A stretch of 64,000 nt of DNA from an uncultured Phocaeicola sp. (GCA_947581855.1 CANPVZ010000001.1:62001-126000); one strand, 5' to 3'. Shown: positions 36,252 to 47,102, counted from the stretch's first letter. Numbers and translations are program-made. The notes: a model not told the origin generated them from the letters alone.

Positions 36252-36854
36252 TTATTTTTTCAGTGATGAATTAACGCTGTCGATATAATCCAATATCTCG
36301 TTACGTCCGATTTTCTTCTCGGATGAAGAAATAAAGTAGGGAGGAAGCTCTTCCCATTCTTCCTGCAACTTCTTGATATAAAGGTTTACATTGTCACGCA
36401 TTTTGTTAGTAGTGAGTTTGTCGGCTTTGGTGAATATGATAGCGAAGGGAATACCGTTTTCACCCAACCATTCAATGAATTCGAGATCGATCTTTTGCGG
36501 CTCAAGACGAACATCGATTAATACAAACAAATTAGTCATCTGCCCACGCTCCAATATATAATCTTCAATGATTTTTGTGATCTTTTCCTGTTGTTTTTTC
36601 CCTCGTTGGGCATATCCGTAACCGGGCAAATCGACCAAATACCATTGTTTATTAATTAAGAAATGGTTGATAAGCAACGTTTTTCCGGGAGTGGAAGAGG
36701 TCATAGCCAGTTTCGGACGTTTGGTAAGCATGTTGATAAGACTCGACTTACCTACGTTGGAACGACCGATAAAAGCATATTCAGGCAAACCGTCTTGCGG
36801 ACATTTGCTTACTTGGGTGTTGCTGATAATGAAATCTGCGCTGGTTATTTCCAT
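36252..36854 (-). CDS. engB: Ribosome biogenesis GTPase EngB/YsxC
   Basis: 200-residue small GTPase needed for 50S assembly. G1 [12 protein letters not shown] (about 29-40), G2 Thr in [12 protein letters not shown]3 [10 protein letters not shown]4 TKADKLT and G5 ISSSEKKIG are all visible. Length and the typical Pro/Glu N terminus fit. It overlaps the end of the symporter gene by 10 bases and is probably translated from the same message. The stop is just after the terminator stem. Confidence 0.95.
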   Translation of the reverse strand: MEITSADFIISNTQVSKCPQDGLPEYAFIGRSNVGKSSLINMLTKRPKLAMTSSTPGKTLLINHFLINKQWYLVDLPGYGYAQRGKKQQEKITKIIEDYILERGQMTNLFVLIDVRLEPQKIDLEFIEWLGENGIPFAIIFTKADKLTTNKMRDNVNLYIKKLQEEWEELPPYFISSSEKKIGRNEILDYIDSVNSSLKK

Positions 36855-38308
36855 ATTTTTTGTTTTTTATGAATTGATAATAGAGAAAGACCGATAAAGG
36901 TCAATAATCCGTTGAATATGAGCATTTCATATCCGAATTTGTACCCTGTGTAACGAAATGTAAAATAATCCGTAGCATAACAAATCAAGGGAGATGCTAG
37001 GGCTACATACGGGACAAAACGATCTCGTGGAATCATTTTAGTAAAGAGCCCGAAAGTAAAAAGTCCGAGTAACGGTCCGTATGTATAGGAGGCTATAATG
37101 TAGATAGCATCGATAACGCTTTTATCATTCGCCGCTTTGAATAACAAAATAAACAGGATAAAGATTATGGATATGCCGAAGTGGACCTGTTTCCTTTTCT
37201 TAATAGCTTTTTTCTCAGAAAACTTTTTTACATTCAGAATGTCTACACAGAAACTGGTGGTAAGGGCTGTGAGAGCAGAGTCTGCGCTGGAAAAGGCGGC
37301 GGCAATGATTCCTATGGTAAAACATATCAATGCGGGAAATCCTAAAAAGCCGTTGGCGGCAAACATGGGTAATAGGTCATCTCCTGCGGTCGGTATCTGT
37401 AAACCCATTTGTGGCGCCAGCAATAATAACAGGATTCCCAATGAGAGAAACAGATAATTAACGGGAATGAAAGAAAAACCGTAACAGTACATATTCTTTT
37501 GAGCTTCTTTCAAGTTACGGCACGATAAATTCTTTTGCATCATATCTTGATCGAGTCCGGTCATGACAATAGTTATGAAAATACCACTGAAGAATTGTTT
37601 AAAGAAATTCTGTTTGGATTGCCAGTCATCGAAAACAAAAATACGACTGTGTTCATTCGAATGAATCGTTTGTAGCCATCCGCTAAAATCGAGGTTCATC
37701 TTGGCACATACATCGTATAGAATAAGTCCTAATGTCGCTATCAGGCAAAAGGTCTGTAAACTATCTGTCCACACGATGGTACGGATTCCGCTTCGCCGGG
37801 TATAAAGCCATATAAGAAGCACTAGAGTTATAACCGTGATAAAGAAGGGAATATGCATTGGTCCGAACACGAAATTTTGCAGAATAAGGCAAACTAAATA
37901 GAGGCGGGCTGCAGCTCCAGTCATTTTGGAAAGGAGAAAGAATGATGCTCCTGTTTTATAAGAGTAATTTCCAATCCGGTCACCTAAATAGGTGTAAATA
38001 GAAGTAAGGTTTAATTTGTAATAAAGGGGCAACAATATGTGGGCAATTACTAAATATCCTACGGAAAAACCAAAGACTGTTTGCATATAAGTCATATCAA
38101 TGCTTTTTACCATCCCCGGGACAGAAACAAAAGTAACCCCTGAGAGAGAGGCTCCGATCATGCCGAATGAAACTATATACCACGGAGATTGGCGGTTTCC
38201 ACGGAAAAAAGCGTCATTGTTGGCTGTACGTTTGCTAGTAAAACGGGAAATAAGCAATAATAGTCCGAAATATATAAATATGGTTAGTAGGATATATATG
38301 CCGTTCAT
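36845..38308 (-). CDS. Sodium:solute symporter (SSS family)
   Basis: Inner-membrane transporter of 487 residues with about 13 hydrophobic helices. Family features seen: [24 protein letters not shown] near the N terminus (in two parts), [17 protein letters not shown] near helix 8, and a terminal helix with LLSIHKKQK. The substrate (sugar, sialate, amino acid or other) cannot be told. I start at the ATG at 38306-38308 (MNGIYILL); the longer frame to 38404 would run over the promoter at 38325 and into recR's. It runs into engB with a 10-base overlap. Confidence 0.88.
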   Translation of the reverse strand: MNGIYILLTIFIYFGLLLLISRFTSKRTANNDAFFRGNRQSPWYIVSFGMIGASLSGVTFVSVPGMVKSIDMTYMQTVFGFSVGYLVIAHILLPLYYKLNLTSIYTYLGDRIGNYSYKTGASFFLLSKMTGAAARLYLVCLILQNFVFGPMHIPFFITVITLVLLIWLYTRRSGIRTIVWTDSLQTFCLIATLGLILYDVCAKMNLDFSGWLQTIHSNEHSRIFVFDDWQSKQNFFKQFFSGIFITIVMTGLDQDMMQKNLSCRNLKEAQKNMYCYGFSFIPVNYLFLSLGILLLLLAPQMGLQIPTAGDDLLPMFAANGFLGFPALICFTIGIIAAAFSSADSALTALTTSFCVDILNVKKFSEKKAIKKRKQVHFGISIIFILFILLFKAANDKSVIDAIYIIASYTYGPLLGLFTFGLFTKMIPRDRFVPYVALASPLICYATDYFTFRYTGYKFGYEMLIFNGLLTFIGLSLLSIHKKQKIWK

Positions 38309-38324
38309 TGTGTTTTTTTGTGGA

Positions 38325-38332
38325 CAAAGATA
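38325..38332 (-). promoter_or_regulatory. -7 box for the symporter-engB operon
   Basis: Plus CAAAGATA, leftward TATCTTTG. It is 17 bases before the chosen ATG. No TTG is well placed. It faces the recR -7 box 23 bases away. Confidence 0.45.
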
Positions 38333-38355
38333 GGGCAAATTCTCTATTCTTCTGT

Positions 38356-38363
38356 TATCTTTG
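38356..38363 (+). promoter_or_regulatory. -7 box for recR
   Basis: TATCTTTG, exact consensus, 30 bases before the GTG start of recR. No upstream TTG at the usual distance. Confidence 0.48.
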
Positions 38364-38392
38364 CGCCAAGAAAAAGAAAAAAGATTAGAAAA

Positions 38393-39010
38393 GTGGCTCA
38401 ACAATATTCTTCTGTATTATTAGAAAAAGCAGTTAACGAATTTGCCAAGCTTCCCGGAATTGGACGAAAAACGGCTATGAGACTGGTGTTGCATCTGCTT
38501 AGGCAGGATACATCTATGGTGGAAGCATTCAGTAATGCTCTGGTAACGCTGAAGCATGAAATAAAGTATTGCAAGAAGTGTCATAATATTTCCGATACGG
38601 ACTTGTGCGGCATCTGTGCAAATCCTTTGCGTGAAGCGTCGGTAGTCTGTGTAGTGGAAAATATTCAGGATGTGATGGCGATAGAAAATACTCAGCAATT
38701 CAAAGGCTTATATCATGTATTAGGGGGAGTGATCTCTCCGGTGGATGGAATTGGCCCGAGCGATTTACAAATCGATACTTTGGTAAAGAGAGTAGAAGAA
38801 GGCGGTATAAAGGAAATCATTTTCGCCTTAAGTCCTACAATGGAAGGAGATACGACAAACTTTTTCATTTCCCGTAAGTTATCCGGATTTGATGTCAAGT
38901 TGAGCGTTATTGCACGTGGAATCTCTATTGGTGACGAACTGGAATATACAGATGAAGTTACTTTAGGACGCTCTATCGTTAATAGGATGCCTTTTACCGG
39001 TATTAATTGA
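38393..39010 (+). CDS. recR: Recombination protein RecR
   Basis: 205 residues from the GTG at 38393 ([17 protein letters not shown]), which fits the family start better than an upstream ATG at 38318 that overlaps the promoter. It loads RecA with RecF/RecO at gaps. Features: helix-hairpin-helix [18 protein letters not shown]4 zinc finger [16 protein letters not shown], and a TOPRIM domain ([12 protein letters not shown], then [11 protein letters not shown]). It leads a small operon with a membrane protein and a GNAT acetyltransferase. Confidence 0.94.
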   Translation: MAQQYSSVLLEKAVNEFAKLPGIGRKTAMRLVLHLLRQDTSMVEAFSNALVTLKHEIKYCKKCHNISDTDLCGICANPLREASVVCVVENIQDVMAIENTQQFKGLYHVLGGVISPVDGIGPSDLQIDTLVKRVEEGGIKEIIFALSPTMEGDTTNFFISRKLSGFDVKLSVIARGISIGDELEYTDEVTLGRSIVNRMPFTGIN

Positions 39011-39018
39011 AAAGGAAT

Positions 39019-39465
39019 ATGGAAGAAATCAAAAAACTTATCAGACGTCAGCGTATTGAATATGCCCTGTTTTGGATAGTAGCTGTCGGATTGACAATTT
39101 GCTTTGAGTCGGGGATTCTAACAGACGGCCTATATGCAGGGAATGTAAGAATGGAGTATTTTTTAGAGACTTCGGGCATTCTTCTGACGATAGTATTTAT
39201 ACCCTTATCATTGAAGTTGTTTAATCTGGCTTTAGTGAAGCGTATCCGGCAATTCCCTTTGTTGAAAGCTTTAAAGTCGTATGGACGTTGGAGTGAAATT
39301 CGTTTGTTGATGCTTGCTATAGCTGTGCTGGCTAACTTGATCATCTATTATTTGACCTTAAACAGTATAGGCGGTTTGTGTGCTTTAATGGGATTAACGG
39401 CTTCATTTTTTTGTTGGCCCGGAGTAAAACGCATGATGAATGAATTGAATGTAACCGAAGTATGA
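39019..39465 (+). CDS. Hypothetical membrane protein
   Basis: 148 residues from the ATG at 39019, preceded by AAAAGGAA; a TTG in the same frame at 39007 overlaps the recR stop and is less likely. Four hydrophobic stretches (about 17-32, 47-68, 90-113 and 115-130) suggest an integral membrane protein. No family was recognised. It lies 8 bases after recR and overlaps the GNAT gene by 4 bases (ATGA). Confidence 0.6.
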   Translation: MEEIKKLIRRQRIEYALFWIVAVGLTICFESGILTDGLYAGNVRMEYFLETSGILLTIVFIPLSLKLFNLALVKRIRQFPLLKALKSYGRWSEIRLLMLAIAVLANLIIYYLTLNSIGGLCALMGLTASFFCWPGVKRMMNELNVTEV

Positions 39466-39998
39466 TGAGAAATATTTATCTGAACAATGAAGACATTATT
39501 CTGCGTGCGCCGGAACCGCAAGATTTGGAACTGATGTATCGGATTGAGAATATGCCGGAACTATGGAGCATAAGTAACACTACGGTGCCCTATTCACGTT
39601 ATGTGTTGAAACAATATATTGAAACAATGCACAATGATGTATATATGGATAAACAACTTCGTTTGGTGATAGAACGTAAAGAGGATCATCATCCGTTAGG
39701 AATGGTCGATCTGACAGATTATAATCCGTTACATAATCGTGCCGAAGTAGGTATAATTGTAGATGAAGCATACCGGGAACAGGGAGTAGCTCGTCAAGCA
39801 CTCGAATTGTTAATAAAATATTGTTCCCGTTATCTTCATATACATCAGCTTTACGCCTATATCGCTTTTGACAATACGGCTAGCAGGAATTTATTTAAGG
39901 CATGTGGCTTTATCGAGTGTGGCGTGTTGAAACACTGGCTCAGAGGTGAATATAATTATCAAGACGCAGTACTGGTACAACGACTTTTAGTAAAGTGA
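39462..39998 (+). CDS. GNAT family N-acetyltransferase
   Basis: 178 residues resembling SpeG/RimL-type acetyltransferases: ILRAPEPQDLELMYRIENM at the start, GMVDLTDYNPLHNRAEVGI in the core strands, the acetyl-CoA loop in EAYREQGVARQALELL and AYIAFDNTASRNLFKACGF near the end. The acceptor (polyamine, antibiotic or ribosomal protein) cannot be told. ATG at 39462 overlaps the previous stop (ATGATGA); ATG at 39465 is equally possible. Confidence 0.88.
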   Translation: MMRNIYLNNEDIILRAPEPQDLELMYRIENMPELWSISNTTVPYSRYVLKQYIETMHNDVYMDKQLRLVIERKEDHHPLGMVDLTDYNPLHNRAEVGIIVDEAYREQGVARQALELLIKYCSRYLHIHQLYAYIAFDNTASRNLFKACGFIECGVLKHWLRGEYNYQDAVLVQRLLVK

Positions 39999-40027
39999 TA
40001 TCAGATAAAGGATTTTTAGGGCCAGGT

Positions 40028-40279
40028 TTACTTATGAAAAGTCCTTCTGATTCGTTTAATCACTTTCATTCCTATTATTATTCCATCGATGACGGCAATA
40101 CTGGAATTGATAGAATGCATAATATTGCCTGCTCTGCTAGCGGGTCTCACCGGAGCAAACAAATCAGATGTTCTGGTTCTTATCACTTCTTTTTGTGTCC
40201 TGATTTCATTCAGTAATTCTTCTTTTCGTTGAGTTACTTCCTCTAACGAAACTTCTTGTCTTGTTGTTTCCATATTCAT
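40028..40279 (-). CDS. Small hypothetical protein of the YtxH/holin trio
   Basis: 83 residues, charged and helical in the N-terminal half (QRKEELLNEIRTQKEVI) with a hydrophobic stretch near 57-71. No named family recognised. It overlaps the upstream holin-like gene by 4 bases (ATGA) and, together with YtxH at 40757, forms a three-gene set that is widespread in Bacteroidales envelope or stress contexts. Function unknown. Confidence 0.6.
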   Translation of the reverse strand: MNMETTRQEVSLEEVTQRKEELLNEIRTQKEVIRTRTSDLFAPVRPASRAGNIMHSINSSIAVIDGIIIGMKVIKRIRRTFHK

Positions 40280-40641
40280 TTTTTTGAGTGATGATTCATA
40301 AATAGTTTAGTTAAAAACCGTACAAGCGGTTTGACAATCAACTGTTTTCTGAAAAGGTATACACAGGCCAGAAGCAGAAGAATAAACAGAGTGATGATGG
40401 CGTAGCTGATTGTTAGTCCACCCACAAGTGAAGCAAGAATATATGCTAAAGTGAATGATAAATAGAACAATGCGATCATTCCCAATGTAATGAGCACAAG
40501 GGTTAATATTAATCCTGATAACAGGAGAGTCAGTTTCTCAACCATTTCCAGTTGAACGTATTCCTTTTGCAAATTTATATATTTCTTCAGTTCGAAATAT
40601 AATTGCTCCAGACTTTCAATACTTTTTTCGTTGGCAAACAT
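40276..40641 (-). CDS. Phage-holin-superfamily-like membrane protein
   Basis: 121 residues: an amphipathic N-terminal coil (LYFELKKYINLQKEYVQLEM), two membrane helices (about 37-65 and 71-94), and a basic C-terminal tail (LVRFLTKLFMNHHSKK). The arrangement is that of the Actinobacterial-holin-X/phage-holin superfamily, but it sits in a chromosomal set with YtxH and is unlikely to be a phage lysis gene. Probably helps the envelope under stress; inference. Confidence 0.65.
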   Translation of the reverse strand: MFANEKSIESLEQLYFELKKYINLQKEYVQLEMVEKLTLLLSGLILTLVLITLGMIALFYLSFTLAYILASLVGGLTISYAIITLFILLLLACVYLFRKQLIVKPLVRFLTKLFMNHHSKK

Positions 40642-40756
40642 AATTAATTATTTTAATGGTAAAAAAATAGGAAAAACAGAAACCCATCTTTATTATATAG
40701 TTAACTAAATAATATGAATTATTGAATTAAAATATAACAAAGATGGGGGAGCTGTA

Positions 40757-40969
40757 TTATTCCGGATGGGTTTCCGATTTGACTTCCGCTGCAATTTCAT
40801 TTACTAAATCATTTAATTCATGATGACTTAGTTTGATACCTCTTTTGCGAAGTGCTTCTGCAATTTTAGAACGGGTATCTTCTCCTTTGTCCGGAGCAAA
40901 CAAAATGCCACATGCGGCACCTACGGCTGCGCCGCCCAGAAATGCTGCAAATAAACTTAAACCTTTCAT
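40757..40969 (-). CDS. YtxH domain protein
   Basis: 70 residues: a glycine/alanine-rich helix (FAAFLGGAAVGAACGILFAP) followed by DKGEDTRSKIAEALRKRG, the classical YtxH signature, and a charged tail. Membrane-associated general stress protein type. It is the first gene of the trio, with a possible -7 box TATTTTTG at 40995-41002. Confidence 0.82.
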   Translation of the reverse strand: MKGLSLFAAFLGGAAVGAACGILFAPDKGEDTRSKIAEALRKRGIKLSHHELNDLVNEIAAEVKSETHPE

Positions 40970-40994
40970 ACTTATTTATTTTAATGTTCACTAA

Positions 40995-41002
40995 CAAAAA
41001 TA
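40995..41002 (-). promoter_or_regulatory. Possible -7 box for the YtxH trio
   Basis: Plus CAAAAATA, leftward TATTTTTG, matching TAnnTTTG, 26 bases before the YtxH ATG. No TTG at the usual distance. Confidence 0.35.
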
Positions 41003-41098
41003 ACATATTTATTTGGATTGGGTTCTATGAAAGCTCAATTATTTTTTTGAATTATGTACATTTTACAGGTGATTAATATTTTTTTTGCTCTTTTCTCC

Positions 41099-41127
41099 TT
41101 GAGTGAATGAAAATAGTACTATTTTTG
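41099..41127 (+). promoter_or_regulatory. Possible promoter for the SPOR gene
   Basis: TTG (41099-41101), an 18-base spacer, TATTTTTG (41120-41127). It would leave a 230-base leader. A second -7-like TATGTTTG is at 41157-41164 without a TTG. Confidence 0.33.
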
Positions 41128-41357
41128 CTGTAATTTTATTTAAAGAATAGGCTAAGTATGTTTGCTGATACGTTTATATACGAAGAACCTATGTAGCAAA
41201 TCATACGGATTTTATTGGTATATATGCTATATGAGTGGAAGAAGGTGGATATCTTTTTGAAGGATTGATTCGTTTTTCTACATGTTCATTAAAGAAATGC
41301 GCTGTTTAGTTTAAATGATTAATGGTAATGTGTATTAATTTAAAACAGAATAATAAG

Positions 41358-41861
41358 ATGAAAAAGTATTTGATGTTAAGTGCCGGCTTGTGTTTGGCAA
41401 TGATGGTAGTATCTTGTAAATCAAGTGAAAGTGCTTATAAAAAAGCTTATGAGAAGGCTAAACAACAAGAATTGGCACAACCTCAGGTAAACGAAGCTGT
41501 AGAAGTTGCTCCGGTTGTGAGTGCCCCGGTTGTTTCTGCTCCGCAACAACAGCCCGTTGTGTCGAATGCTACGGTTCGTGAAGAAAAAGTCTCAATGGTT
41601 AGTGGAGAAGGCATAAAGAATTATAGTGTTGTTTGTGGTAGCTTCGGTGTGAAGGCGAATGCTGAAGGCTTAAAAGATTATTTGGATAAAGAAGGATATA
41701 ATTCTCAGATTGTTTATAATCCTGAAAGGCAAATGTATCGCGTGGTGGTAGCTACTTATGATGATAAGGCGACTGCAGCCCAAGCAAGAGATGAATTTAA
41801 GGCTAAATATCCATCTCGTTCGGACTTCCAGGGAGCATGGTTACTCTATCGTGTTTATTAA
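41358..41861 (+). CDS. SPOR domain lipoprotein
   Basis: 167 residues from the ATG at 41358 (MKKYLMLSAG). Lipoprotein signal with lipobox VVSC (mature Cys about 20), a disordered Pro/Val/Gln linker (about 40-85), and a C-terminal SPOR domain (NYSVVCGSFGVKANAEGLKD..., ending GAWLLYRVY) that binds denuded peptidoglycan glycans at the septum. An upstream in-frame ATG at 41322 adds an unlikely leader. A hairpin follows at 41901. Confidence 0.85.
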   Translation: MKKYLMLSAGLCLAMMVVSCKSSESAYKKAYEKAKQQELAQPQVNEAVEVAPVVSAPVVSAPQQQPVVSNATVREEKVSMVSGEGIKNYSVVCGSFGVKANAEGLKDYLDKEGYNSQIVYNPERQMYRVVVATYDDKATAAQARDEFKAKYPSRSDFQGAWLLYRVY

Positions 41862-41900
41862 TTTGAGAATATTCGAGTTTAAGAGATAAAGATTCGGGAA

Positions 41901-41995
41901 GAAGACTGTATCAAAAGTGCAGATCCGAGTACGTCCATTCATGTTGTACGGTATGGAAAAATGCGGAGGTTGAATGTTCTTTTGATGTAGCCTTC
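41901..41995. repeat. Long inverted repeat (17-bp stem, 61-base loop), GGCTGTCTCA-like
   Basis: GAAGACTGTATCAAAAG (41901-41917) pairs with CTTTTGATGTAGCCTTC (41979-41995): 14 Watson-Crick pairs, two G-U and one mismatch, over a 61-base loop. The arm resembles the AAGGCTGTCTCA hairpins at 9851 and 62392, and the large-loop layout resembles 3506-3601. It follows the SPOR gene by 39 bases. Confidence 0.5.
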
Positions 41996-42059
41996 TTTTC
42001 TTTTTGGTTTATTACACCTTTTTTGTCTTTTATTTCTTACCTCTTTTCGCATAAATCGT

Positions 42060-42067
42060 TATTTTTG
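42060..42067 (+). promoter_or_regulatory. -7 box for ruvX
   Basis: TATTTTTG matching the -7 consensus, only 9 bases before the ruvX ATG, so any leader would be very short. No TTG at the usual distance. Confidence 0.4.
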
Positions 42068-42076
42068 CAAACAATT

Positions 42077-42493
42077 ATGAGCAGAATAGTATCTATCGAT
42101 TATGGAAAAAAACGTTCCGGCATAGCCGTGAGTGATACGTTACAACTTATTGCGAACGGGCTAACAACGGTGGCAACTCACGAACTGTTTGATTTTATAA
42201 TGGATTATGTGCGTAAAGAACCGGTGGAACGAATTATTATAGGCCTTCCCAAACAGATGAACAATGAATATTCGGAGAATATGAAGAACATCGAGCCCTT
42301 TGTTAGACGGCTTAAGAAAGCGTTGCCTGACCTCCCTATTGAATATGTGGATGAAAGGTTCACGTCTGTTTTGGCACATCAGGCTATGATTGATGGAGGA
42401 TTAAAAAAGAAAGCTCGACAAAATAAAGCACTTGTGGATGAAATTAGTGCAACCATTATATTACAATCCTATTTGGAATCAAAAAGAAACTAG
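42077..42493 (+). CDS. ruvX: Holliday junction resolvase-like RuvX/YqgF
   Basis: 138 residues with an RNase H-like fold. Start ATG at 42077 (MSRIVSIDYGKKRSG); a longer frame from 42023 would cross the -7 box. Features: IDYGKKRSGIAVSD (first acidic residue), IIIGLPKQMNN, and VDERFTSVLA, whose Asp and Glu are the metal site. In E. coli this family processes pre-16S rRNA rather than Holliday junctions. It starts an operon with def and the TPR gene. Confidence 0.92.
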   Translation: MSRIVSIDYGKKRSGIAVSDTLQLIANGLTTVATHELFDFIMDYVRKEPVERIIIGLPKQMNNEYSENMKNIEPFVRRLKKALPDLPIEYVDERFTSVLAHQAMIDGGLKKKARQNKALVDEISATIILQSYLESKRN

Positions 42494-42502
42494 TTAATAA
42501 CA

Positions 42503-43060
42503 ATGATTTTACCTATTTACACTTACGGACAACCCGTATTAAGGAAAGTAGCGGAGGATATTACTCCCGATTATCCCGGTTTGAAGGACTTAATTCAGAA
42601 TATGTTTGAAACCATGCAACATGCTGATGGCGTTGGTTTGGCTGCACCCCAAGTTGGCTTGCCTATTCGGGTGGTAACTATCGATTTAGATGTGTTGTCG
42701 GATGATTATCCCGAATTTAAAGGCTTTTTGCATGCATATATTAATCCTCATATATTAGAAACAGATGGTGAAGAGGTTTCCATGGAAGAAGGCTGCTTAA
42801 GTCTTCCGGGAATTCATGAATCGGTAAAGCGTAAAGATCGGATACATGTGACCTATCTGGATGAAAATATGCAAGAGCATGATGGATGGGTAACGGGTTA
42901 TTTGGCTCGCGTAATGCAACATGAATTTGATCATTTGGAAGGAACTATGTTTATTGACCATTTATCTTCTTTACGAAAACAAATGATTAAAGGAAAATTA
43001 AACGGTTTGCTGAAAGGAAAAGCTCGTTGTTCTTATAAAGTAAAAGCAGTCGGCAAATAA
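42503..43060 (+). CDS. def: Peptide deformylase
   Basis: 185 residues. Removes the formyl group from new proteins. Motif 1 [11 protein letters not shown] (about 43-53), motif 2 EEGCLSLPG with the metal Cys (about 97), and motif 3 [10 protein letters not shown] with the two His and catalytic Glu. 9 bases after ruvX, 15 before the TPR gene. Confidence 0.96.
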   Translation: MILPIYTYGQPVLRKVAEDITPDYPGLKDLIQNMFETMQHADGVGLAAPQVGLPIRVVTIDLDVLSDDYPEFKGFLHAYINPHILETDGEEVSMEEGCLSLPGIHESVKRKDRIHVTYLDENMQEHDGWVTGYLARVMQHEFDHLEGTMFIDHLSSLRKQMIKGKLNGLLKGKARCSYKVKAVGK

Positions 43061-43075
43061 TAATATAGCTAAAAA

Positions 43076-45079
43076 ATGATACGCAAAGTTCTCTTTATAT
43101 TATTGTTTTTTCCTGTGATGGCGTTTGCCCAAATCAATACGGATAGGGTAATGACCATTGCTCGTAATGCGTTATATTTTGAGGACTATGTGTTGTCTAT
43201 ACAATATTTTAATCAAGTAATCAGTGCAAAACCTTATTTATACGAACCTTATTTTTTTAGAGGGATTGCCAAATTAAACTTAGATGATTTTCAAGGTTCC
43301 GAACACGATTGTACGGAGGCTATTAATCGAAATCCTTTTGTGGTTGCTTGTTATCAGGTGAGAGGCTTGGCACGTATTCGCCAACAAAATTATGACGGAG
43401 CAATTTCCGATTATGAAAAAGCATTGGAATATGAACCGGAAAATGTCGGGTTGTGGCATAATATGGCTTTATGTAAAATGCATAAAGAGGATTATGACAG
43501 TGCACAAGAAGATCTGGAGAAATTGAAGAATCTCGCGCCCAGACATACGGCTGCCTATTTGATGAGTGCTGATGTCTCTTTGAGACAAAAAGATACATTA
43601 CGGGCCGAACGGAATATAGACAAGGCTTTGGAAATAGACCCTTATGACGGCGATGTTTGGTCGGCAAAGGCTATTTTGCATCTACAACAATCCAAATACA
43701 AAGATGCGGAAACCGATTTGAATAAAGCTATTCATTTAGCTTCCAAAAATGCTAATAATTATATAAATCGTGCATTGGCGCGATATCATCAAAATAATTT
43801 GCGGGGGGCAATGAGTGATTATGACTTGGCTTTGGAAATAGATCCTTCTAATTTTTTGGGACACTACAATCGAGGCTTATTGCGTGCGCAAGTCGGGGAT
43901 GATAACAGAGCTATTGAAGATTTTAACTTTGTTATCGAAATGGAACCCGATAATATGATGGCTATCTTTAATCGGGGGGTACTTTTGGATCAAACTGGCG
44001 ATTATAAGGGGGCTATCAAAGATTTCTCAACTGTGATTGATGAGTATCCGAACTTTTTAACCGGGTATCATTATCGTGCAGCAGCCCGTCGTAAAATCGG
44101 AGACGTAAAAGGAGCAGATGCAGATGAATTTAAATTGTTACAGGCTCAGATAGACCGTCAGAATGGAGTGAATAATAAAAAAACAGCAGATACTTCCGGT
44201 GATAAGACACGTAAGAAATCAGATAAAAACATGAATAACTACCGGAAAATAGTAGTAGCTGATAATGCAAATGACGAGCAACGGTATAAGAGCGAATATC
44301 GCGGAAAGGTACAAGACCGTAATGTAAAAGTTGAACTTCAACCGATGTATGCGTTGACATATTACGAAAAAACGAGTGATGTGAAACGCACCATTAATTA
44401 TTATCGTGGCATAGATGATTTGAACCATGATTCTTTATTTCATAATCGTTTGATTATAACCAATAGGGAGGCTCCTCTTACAGAAAAGCAAGTTTCGGAA
44501 CATTTCGCTTCGGTGGATGAGTATACATTGCTTCTTACTAAAGAACCGGATAATGCCAAGCTGCGTTTTCTGCGTGGAATGGATTTTTACTTGACGCAAG
44601 ATTTTCCTAGCGCTGTGGAAGATTTTACTCGGGCGATTTTGGCGGATGACCTTTTCTTCCCGGCTTATTTCAATCGTGCTTTAGTGAGATATAAGCAGTT
44701 GGAGTATAAAAAGAACGAGGCTCGTATGAGCAGGGAAGCAGGCGCAACGGTTGTTCTTTCCGATGAAGTAAAAGCTGTGGATTATGAAATGGTAAAGAAC
44801 GATTTAAATAAGGTAATTGAATTAGCTCCGGATTTTGCATTCGCTTATTATAATAGAGGTAATATTTATTCGCAATTGAGTGATTATCATGCCGCTATAG
44901 CCGATTATGATAAAGCACTTTCATTAAATCCTAATTTTGCCGAAGCTTATTACAATAGGGGATTGACCCTTATCTTTTTAGGAAATAATAAACAAGGTAT
45001 TGCCGATTTAAGTAAGGCTGGCGAATTAGGGCTCTTTTCAGCTTATAATATTATCAAACGTTTTTCAGACGTGAAATAA
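43076..45079 (+). CDS. Exported TPR repeat protein
   Basis: 667 residues. Signal peptide (about 1-19, ending VMAFAQ). About 8 TPR units in the N-terminal half (residues 20-355; examples [20 protein letters not shown] and [20 protein letters not shown]), a Lys/Asn-rich linker (365-400), a low-similarity central segment, and about three more TPRs at the C terminus. It probably scaffolds proteins in the periplasm; such proteins are common in Bacteroidales and their partners are unknown. It follows def by 15 bases. Confidence 0.82.
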   Translation: MIRKVLFILLFFPVMAFAQINTDRVMTIARNALYFEDYVLSIQYFNQVISAKPYLYEPYFFRGIAKLNLDDFQGSEHDCTEAINRNPFVVACYQVRGLARIRQQNYDGAISDYEKALEYEPENVGLWHNMALCKMHKEDYDSAQEDLEKLKNLAPRHTAAYLMSADVSLRQKDTLRAERNIDKALEIDPYDGDVWSAKAILHLQQSKYKDAETDLNKAIHLASKNANNYINRALARYHQNNLRGAMSDYDLALEIDPSNFLGHYNRGLLRAQVGDDNRAIEDFNFVIEMEPDNMMAIFNRGVLLDQTGDYKGAIKDFSTVIDEYPNFLTGYHYRAAARRKIGDVKGADADEFKLLQAQIDRQNGVNNKKTADTSGDKTRKKSDKNMNNYRKIVVADNANDEQRYKSEYRGKVQDRNVKVELQPMYALTYYEKTSDVKRTINYYRGIDDLNHDSLFHNRLIITNREAPLTEKQVSEHFASVDEYTLLLTKEPDNAKLRFLRGMDFYLTQDFPSAVEDFTRAILADDLFFPAYFNRALVRYKQLEYKKNEARMSREAGATVVLSDEVKAVDYEMVKNDLNKVIELAPDFAFAYYNRGNIYSQLSDYHAAIADYDKALSLNPNFAEAYYNRGLTLIFLGNNKQGIADLSKAGELGLFSAYNIIKRFSDVK

Positions 45080-45124
45080 TAACATTTTTTTAGCTAAAAC
45101 CGCTTCTACTCAAAAAGATTTCGT

Positions 45125-45132
45125 TATTTTTG
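45125..45132 (+). promoter_or_regulatory. -7 box for thrS
   Basis: TATTTTTG, 29 bases before the thrS ATG. No TTG at the expected distance. It may add initiation to readthrough from the upstream operon. Confidence 0.4.
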
Positions 45133-45161
45133 CGATTCAAAAGAAGAAAATTCAGATTATT

Positions 45162-47102
45162 ATGATAAAGATAACATTTCCAGATGGCTCCGTTCGTGAA
45201 TATAACGAAGGAGTAAATGGTCTGCAAATAGCAGAAAGTATCAGTTCCCGTTTGGCGCAAGAAGTGTTGGCTTGTGGAATAAATGGAGAAACTTATGATT
45301 TGTCGCGTCCTATCCTTGAAGATGCTTCTATAGTGTTATATAAATGGGAAGATGAGCAAGGAAAACATGCCTTTTGGCATACGAGTGCTCACTTATTGGC
45401 AGAGGCTTTGCAGGAATTATATCCTGGGATTCAGTTTGGTATCGGACCGGCTATCGAGAATGGTTTCTATTATGATGTTGATCCGGGGGAAGCGACAATT
45501 AAGGAATCTGATTTACCTGTTATTGAAGCTAAAATGATTGAGCTTGCAGCAAAGAAAGAAACTTTGGTACGTAGAGATATAGCAAAAGCCGATGCGCTGA
45601 AGATGTTTGGCGAAAGAGGTGAAACCTATAAATGTGAACTGATATCAGAATTGGAGGATGGCCACATAACGACTTATACACAAGGTGATTTCACGGATCT
45701 TTGTCGTGGCCCGCATTTAATGTCTACGGCTCCTATTAAGGCTATTAAACTGACATCTGTAGCCGGTGCGTATTGGAGAGGTCATGAAGACCGTAAACAG
45801 CTCACTCGTATTTATGGTATAACCTTTCCCAAAAAGAAATTGTTGGATGAATATTTGGTTTTGGTAGAAGAAGCTAAAAAACGCGATCATCGTAAGATTG
45901 GAAAGGAGATGGAACTCTTTATGTTCTCTGAGATGGTTGGAAAAGGTTTGCCTATGTGGTTACCGAAAGGAACTGCATTGAGACTTCGTTTGGAAGACTT
46001 TCTGAAAAAAATACAGAAGCGTTTCGGTTATATGCAGGTAATGACTCCTCATATTGGAAATAAACAACTATATGTAACTTCCGGTCATTGGGATCATTAC
46101 GGAAAAGATAGTTTCCAGCCTATCACTACTCCGGAAGAAGGAGAGGTATATTTGTTGAAACCAATGAATTGTCCTCACCATTGCATGATTTACAAGAATT
46201 CTCCTCGTTCATATAAGGATTTGCCGTTGCGCTATGCTGAATTTGGTACGGTTTATCGTTACGAACAAAGTGGAGAACTACATGGTCTGACTCGTGTAAG
46301 AAGTTTTACGCAGGATGATGCCCATATTTTCTGTCGTCCCGATCAAGTAAAAGAAGAGTTCTTGAAGGTAATGGATATTATTCAGATTATTTTCAAAGCG
46401 CTTGATTTCGATAATTATGAAGCACAGATATCATTACGTGATAAAAATGATACGGAAAAATATGTAGGTGGCGATGACGTGTGGGAAAAAGCTGAAAAAG
46501 CGATTGTGGAAGCTTGCGAAGAAAAAGGATTAAAAGCTAAGGTAGAATATGGTGAGGCTGCGTTTTACGGTCCAAAACTCGACTTTATGGTGAAAGATGC
46601 TTTAGGTCGTCGTTGGCAGTTAGGTACCATTCAGGTGGATTATAATCTGCCGGAGCGTTTCCAGTTGGAATACATGGGTACCGATAACCAAAAACATCGT
46701 CCGGTGATGATTCACCGTGCACCGTTCGGTTCTATGGAACGTTTTGTTGCCGTGTTGATAGAGCATACAGGTGGTAAGTTCCCGTTATGGTTAACTCCGG
46801 ATCAAGTGGCAATTCTTCCTATTTCTGAGAAGTTTAATGATTATGCTATGAAAGTAAAAGAGTATCTGGATATGAACGATATTCGTGCTTTAGTGGATGA
46901 TCGTAATGAAAAGATTGGTCGTAAAATCCGCGATAATGAAATGAAACATATACCATATATGTTAATTGTGGGAGAGAAGGAAGCTGAAAATGGGGAAGTT
47001 TCCGTAAGAAAACAGGGTAAAGGCGATCAAGGAAGTATGAAATTTGAAGAATTTGCAAAGATTTTGAACGAAGAAGTTCAAAATATGATAAATAAATTCT
47101 AA
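45162..47102 (+). CDS. thrS: Threonyl-tRNA synthetase
   Basis: 646 residues. Domains in order: TGS (about 1-60), editing/SAD domain (about 75-225, with [11 protein letters not shown] and the zinc/editing His in [10 protein letters not shown]), class II catalytic core with [11 protein letters not shown] (zinc Cys) and [17 protein letters not shown] (motif 2), [13 protein letters not shown], motif 3 [13 protein letters not shown], and the anticodon-binding domain at the C terminus. Full length, start ATG at 45162. It begins a translation cluster with infC, rpmI and rplT. Confidence 0.97.
   Translation: MIKITFPDGSVREYNEGVNGLQIAESISSRLAQEVLACGINGETYDLSRPILEDASIVLYKWEDEQGKHAFWHTSAHLLAEALQELYPGIQFGIGPAIENGFYYDVDPGEATIKESDLPVIEAKMIELAAKKETLVRRDIAKADALKMFGERGETYKCELISELEDGHITTYTQGDFTDLCRGPHLMSTAPIKAIKLTSVAGAYWRGHEDRKQLTRIYGITFPKKKLLDEYLVLVEEAKKRDHRKIGKEMELFMFSEMVGKGLPMWLPKGTALRLRLEDFLKKIQKRFGYMQVMTPHIGNKQLYVTSGHWDHYGKDSFQPITTPEEGEVYLLKPMNCPHHCMIYKNSPRSYKDLPLRYAEFGTVYRYEQSGELHGLTRVRSFTQDDAHIFCRPDQVKEEFLKVMDIIQIIFKALDFDNYEAQISLRDKNDTEKYVGGDDVWEKAEKAIVEACEEKGLKAKVEYGEAAFYGPKLDFMVKDALGRRWQLGTIQVDYNLPERFQLEYMGTDNQKHRPVMIHRAPFGSMERFVAVLIEHTGGKFPLWLTPDQVAILPISEKFNDYAMKVKEYLDMNDIRALVDDRNEKIGRKIRDNEMKHIPYMLIVGEKEAENGEVSVRKQGKGDQGSMKFEEFAKILNEEVQNMINKF

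Larger units (their letters stand above)
40970..41357. other. Divergent region between YtxH and the SPOR gene
   Basis: 388 AT-rich bases. Possible -7 boxes: leftward TATTTTTG (40995-41002), rightward TATTTTTG (41120-41127) and TATGTTTG (41157-41164). If either rightward one is used, the SPOR gene has a leader of about 190-230 bases. No gene is visible. Confidence 0.4.

Noticed and set aside
40276-40641. Phage remnant (holin)
   Set aside because: Holin-like features alone; neighbours are YtxH and a small chromosomal protein, and no other phage gene is near.
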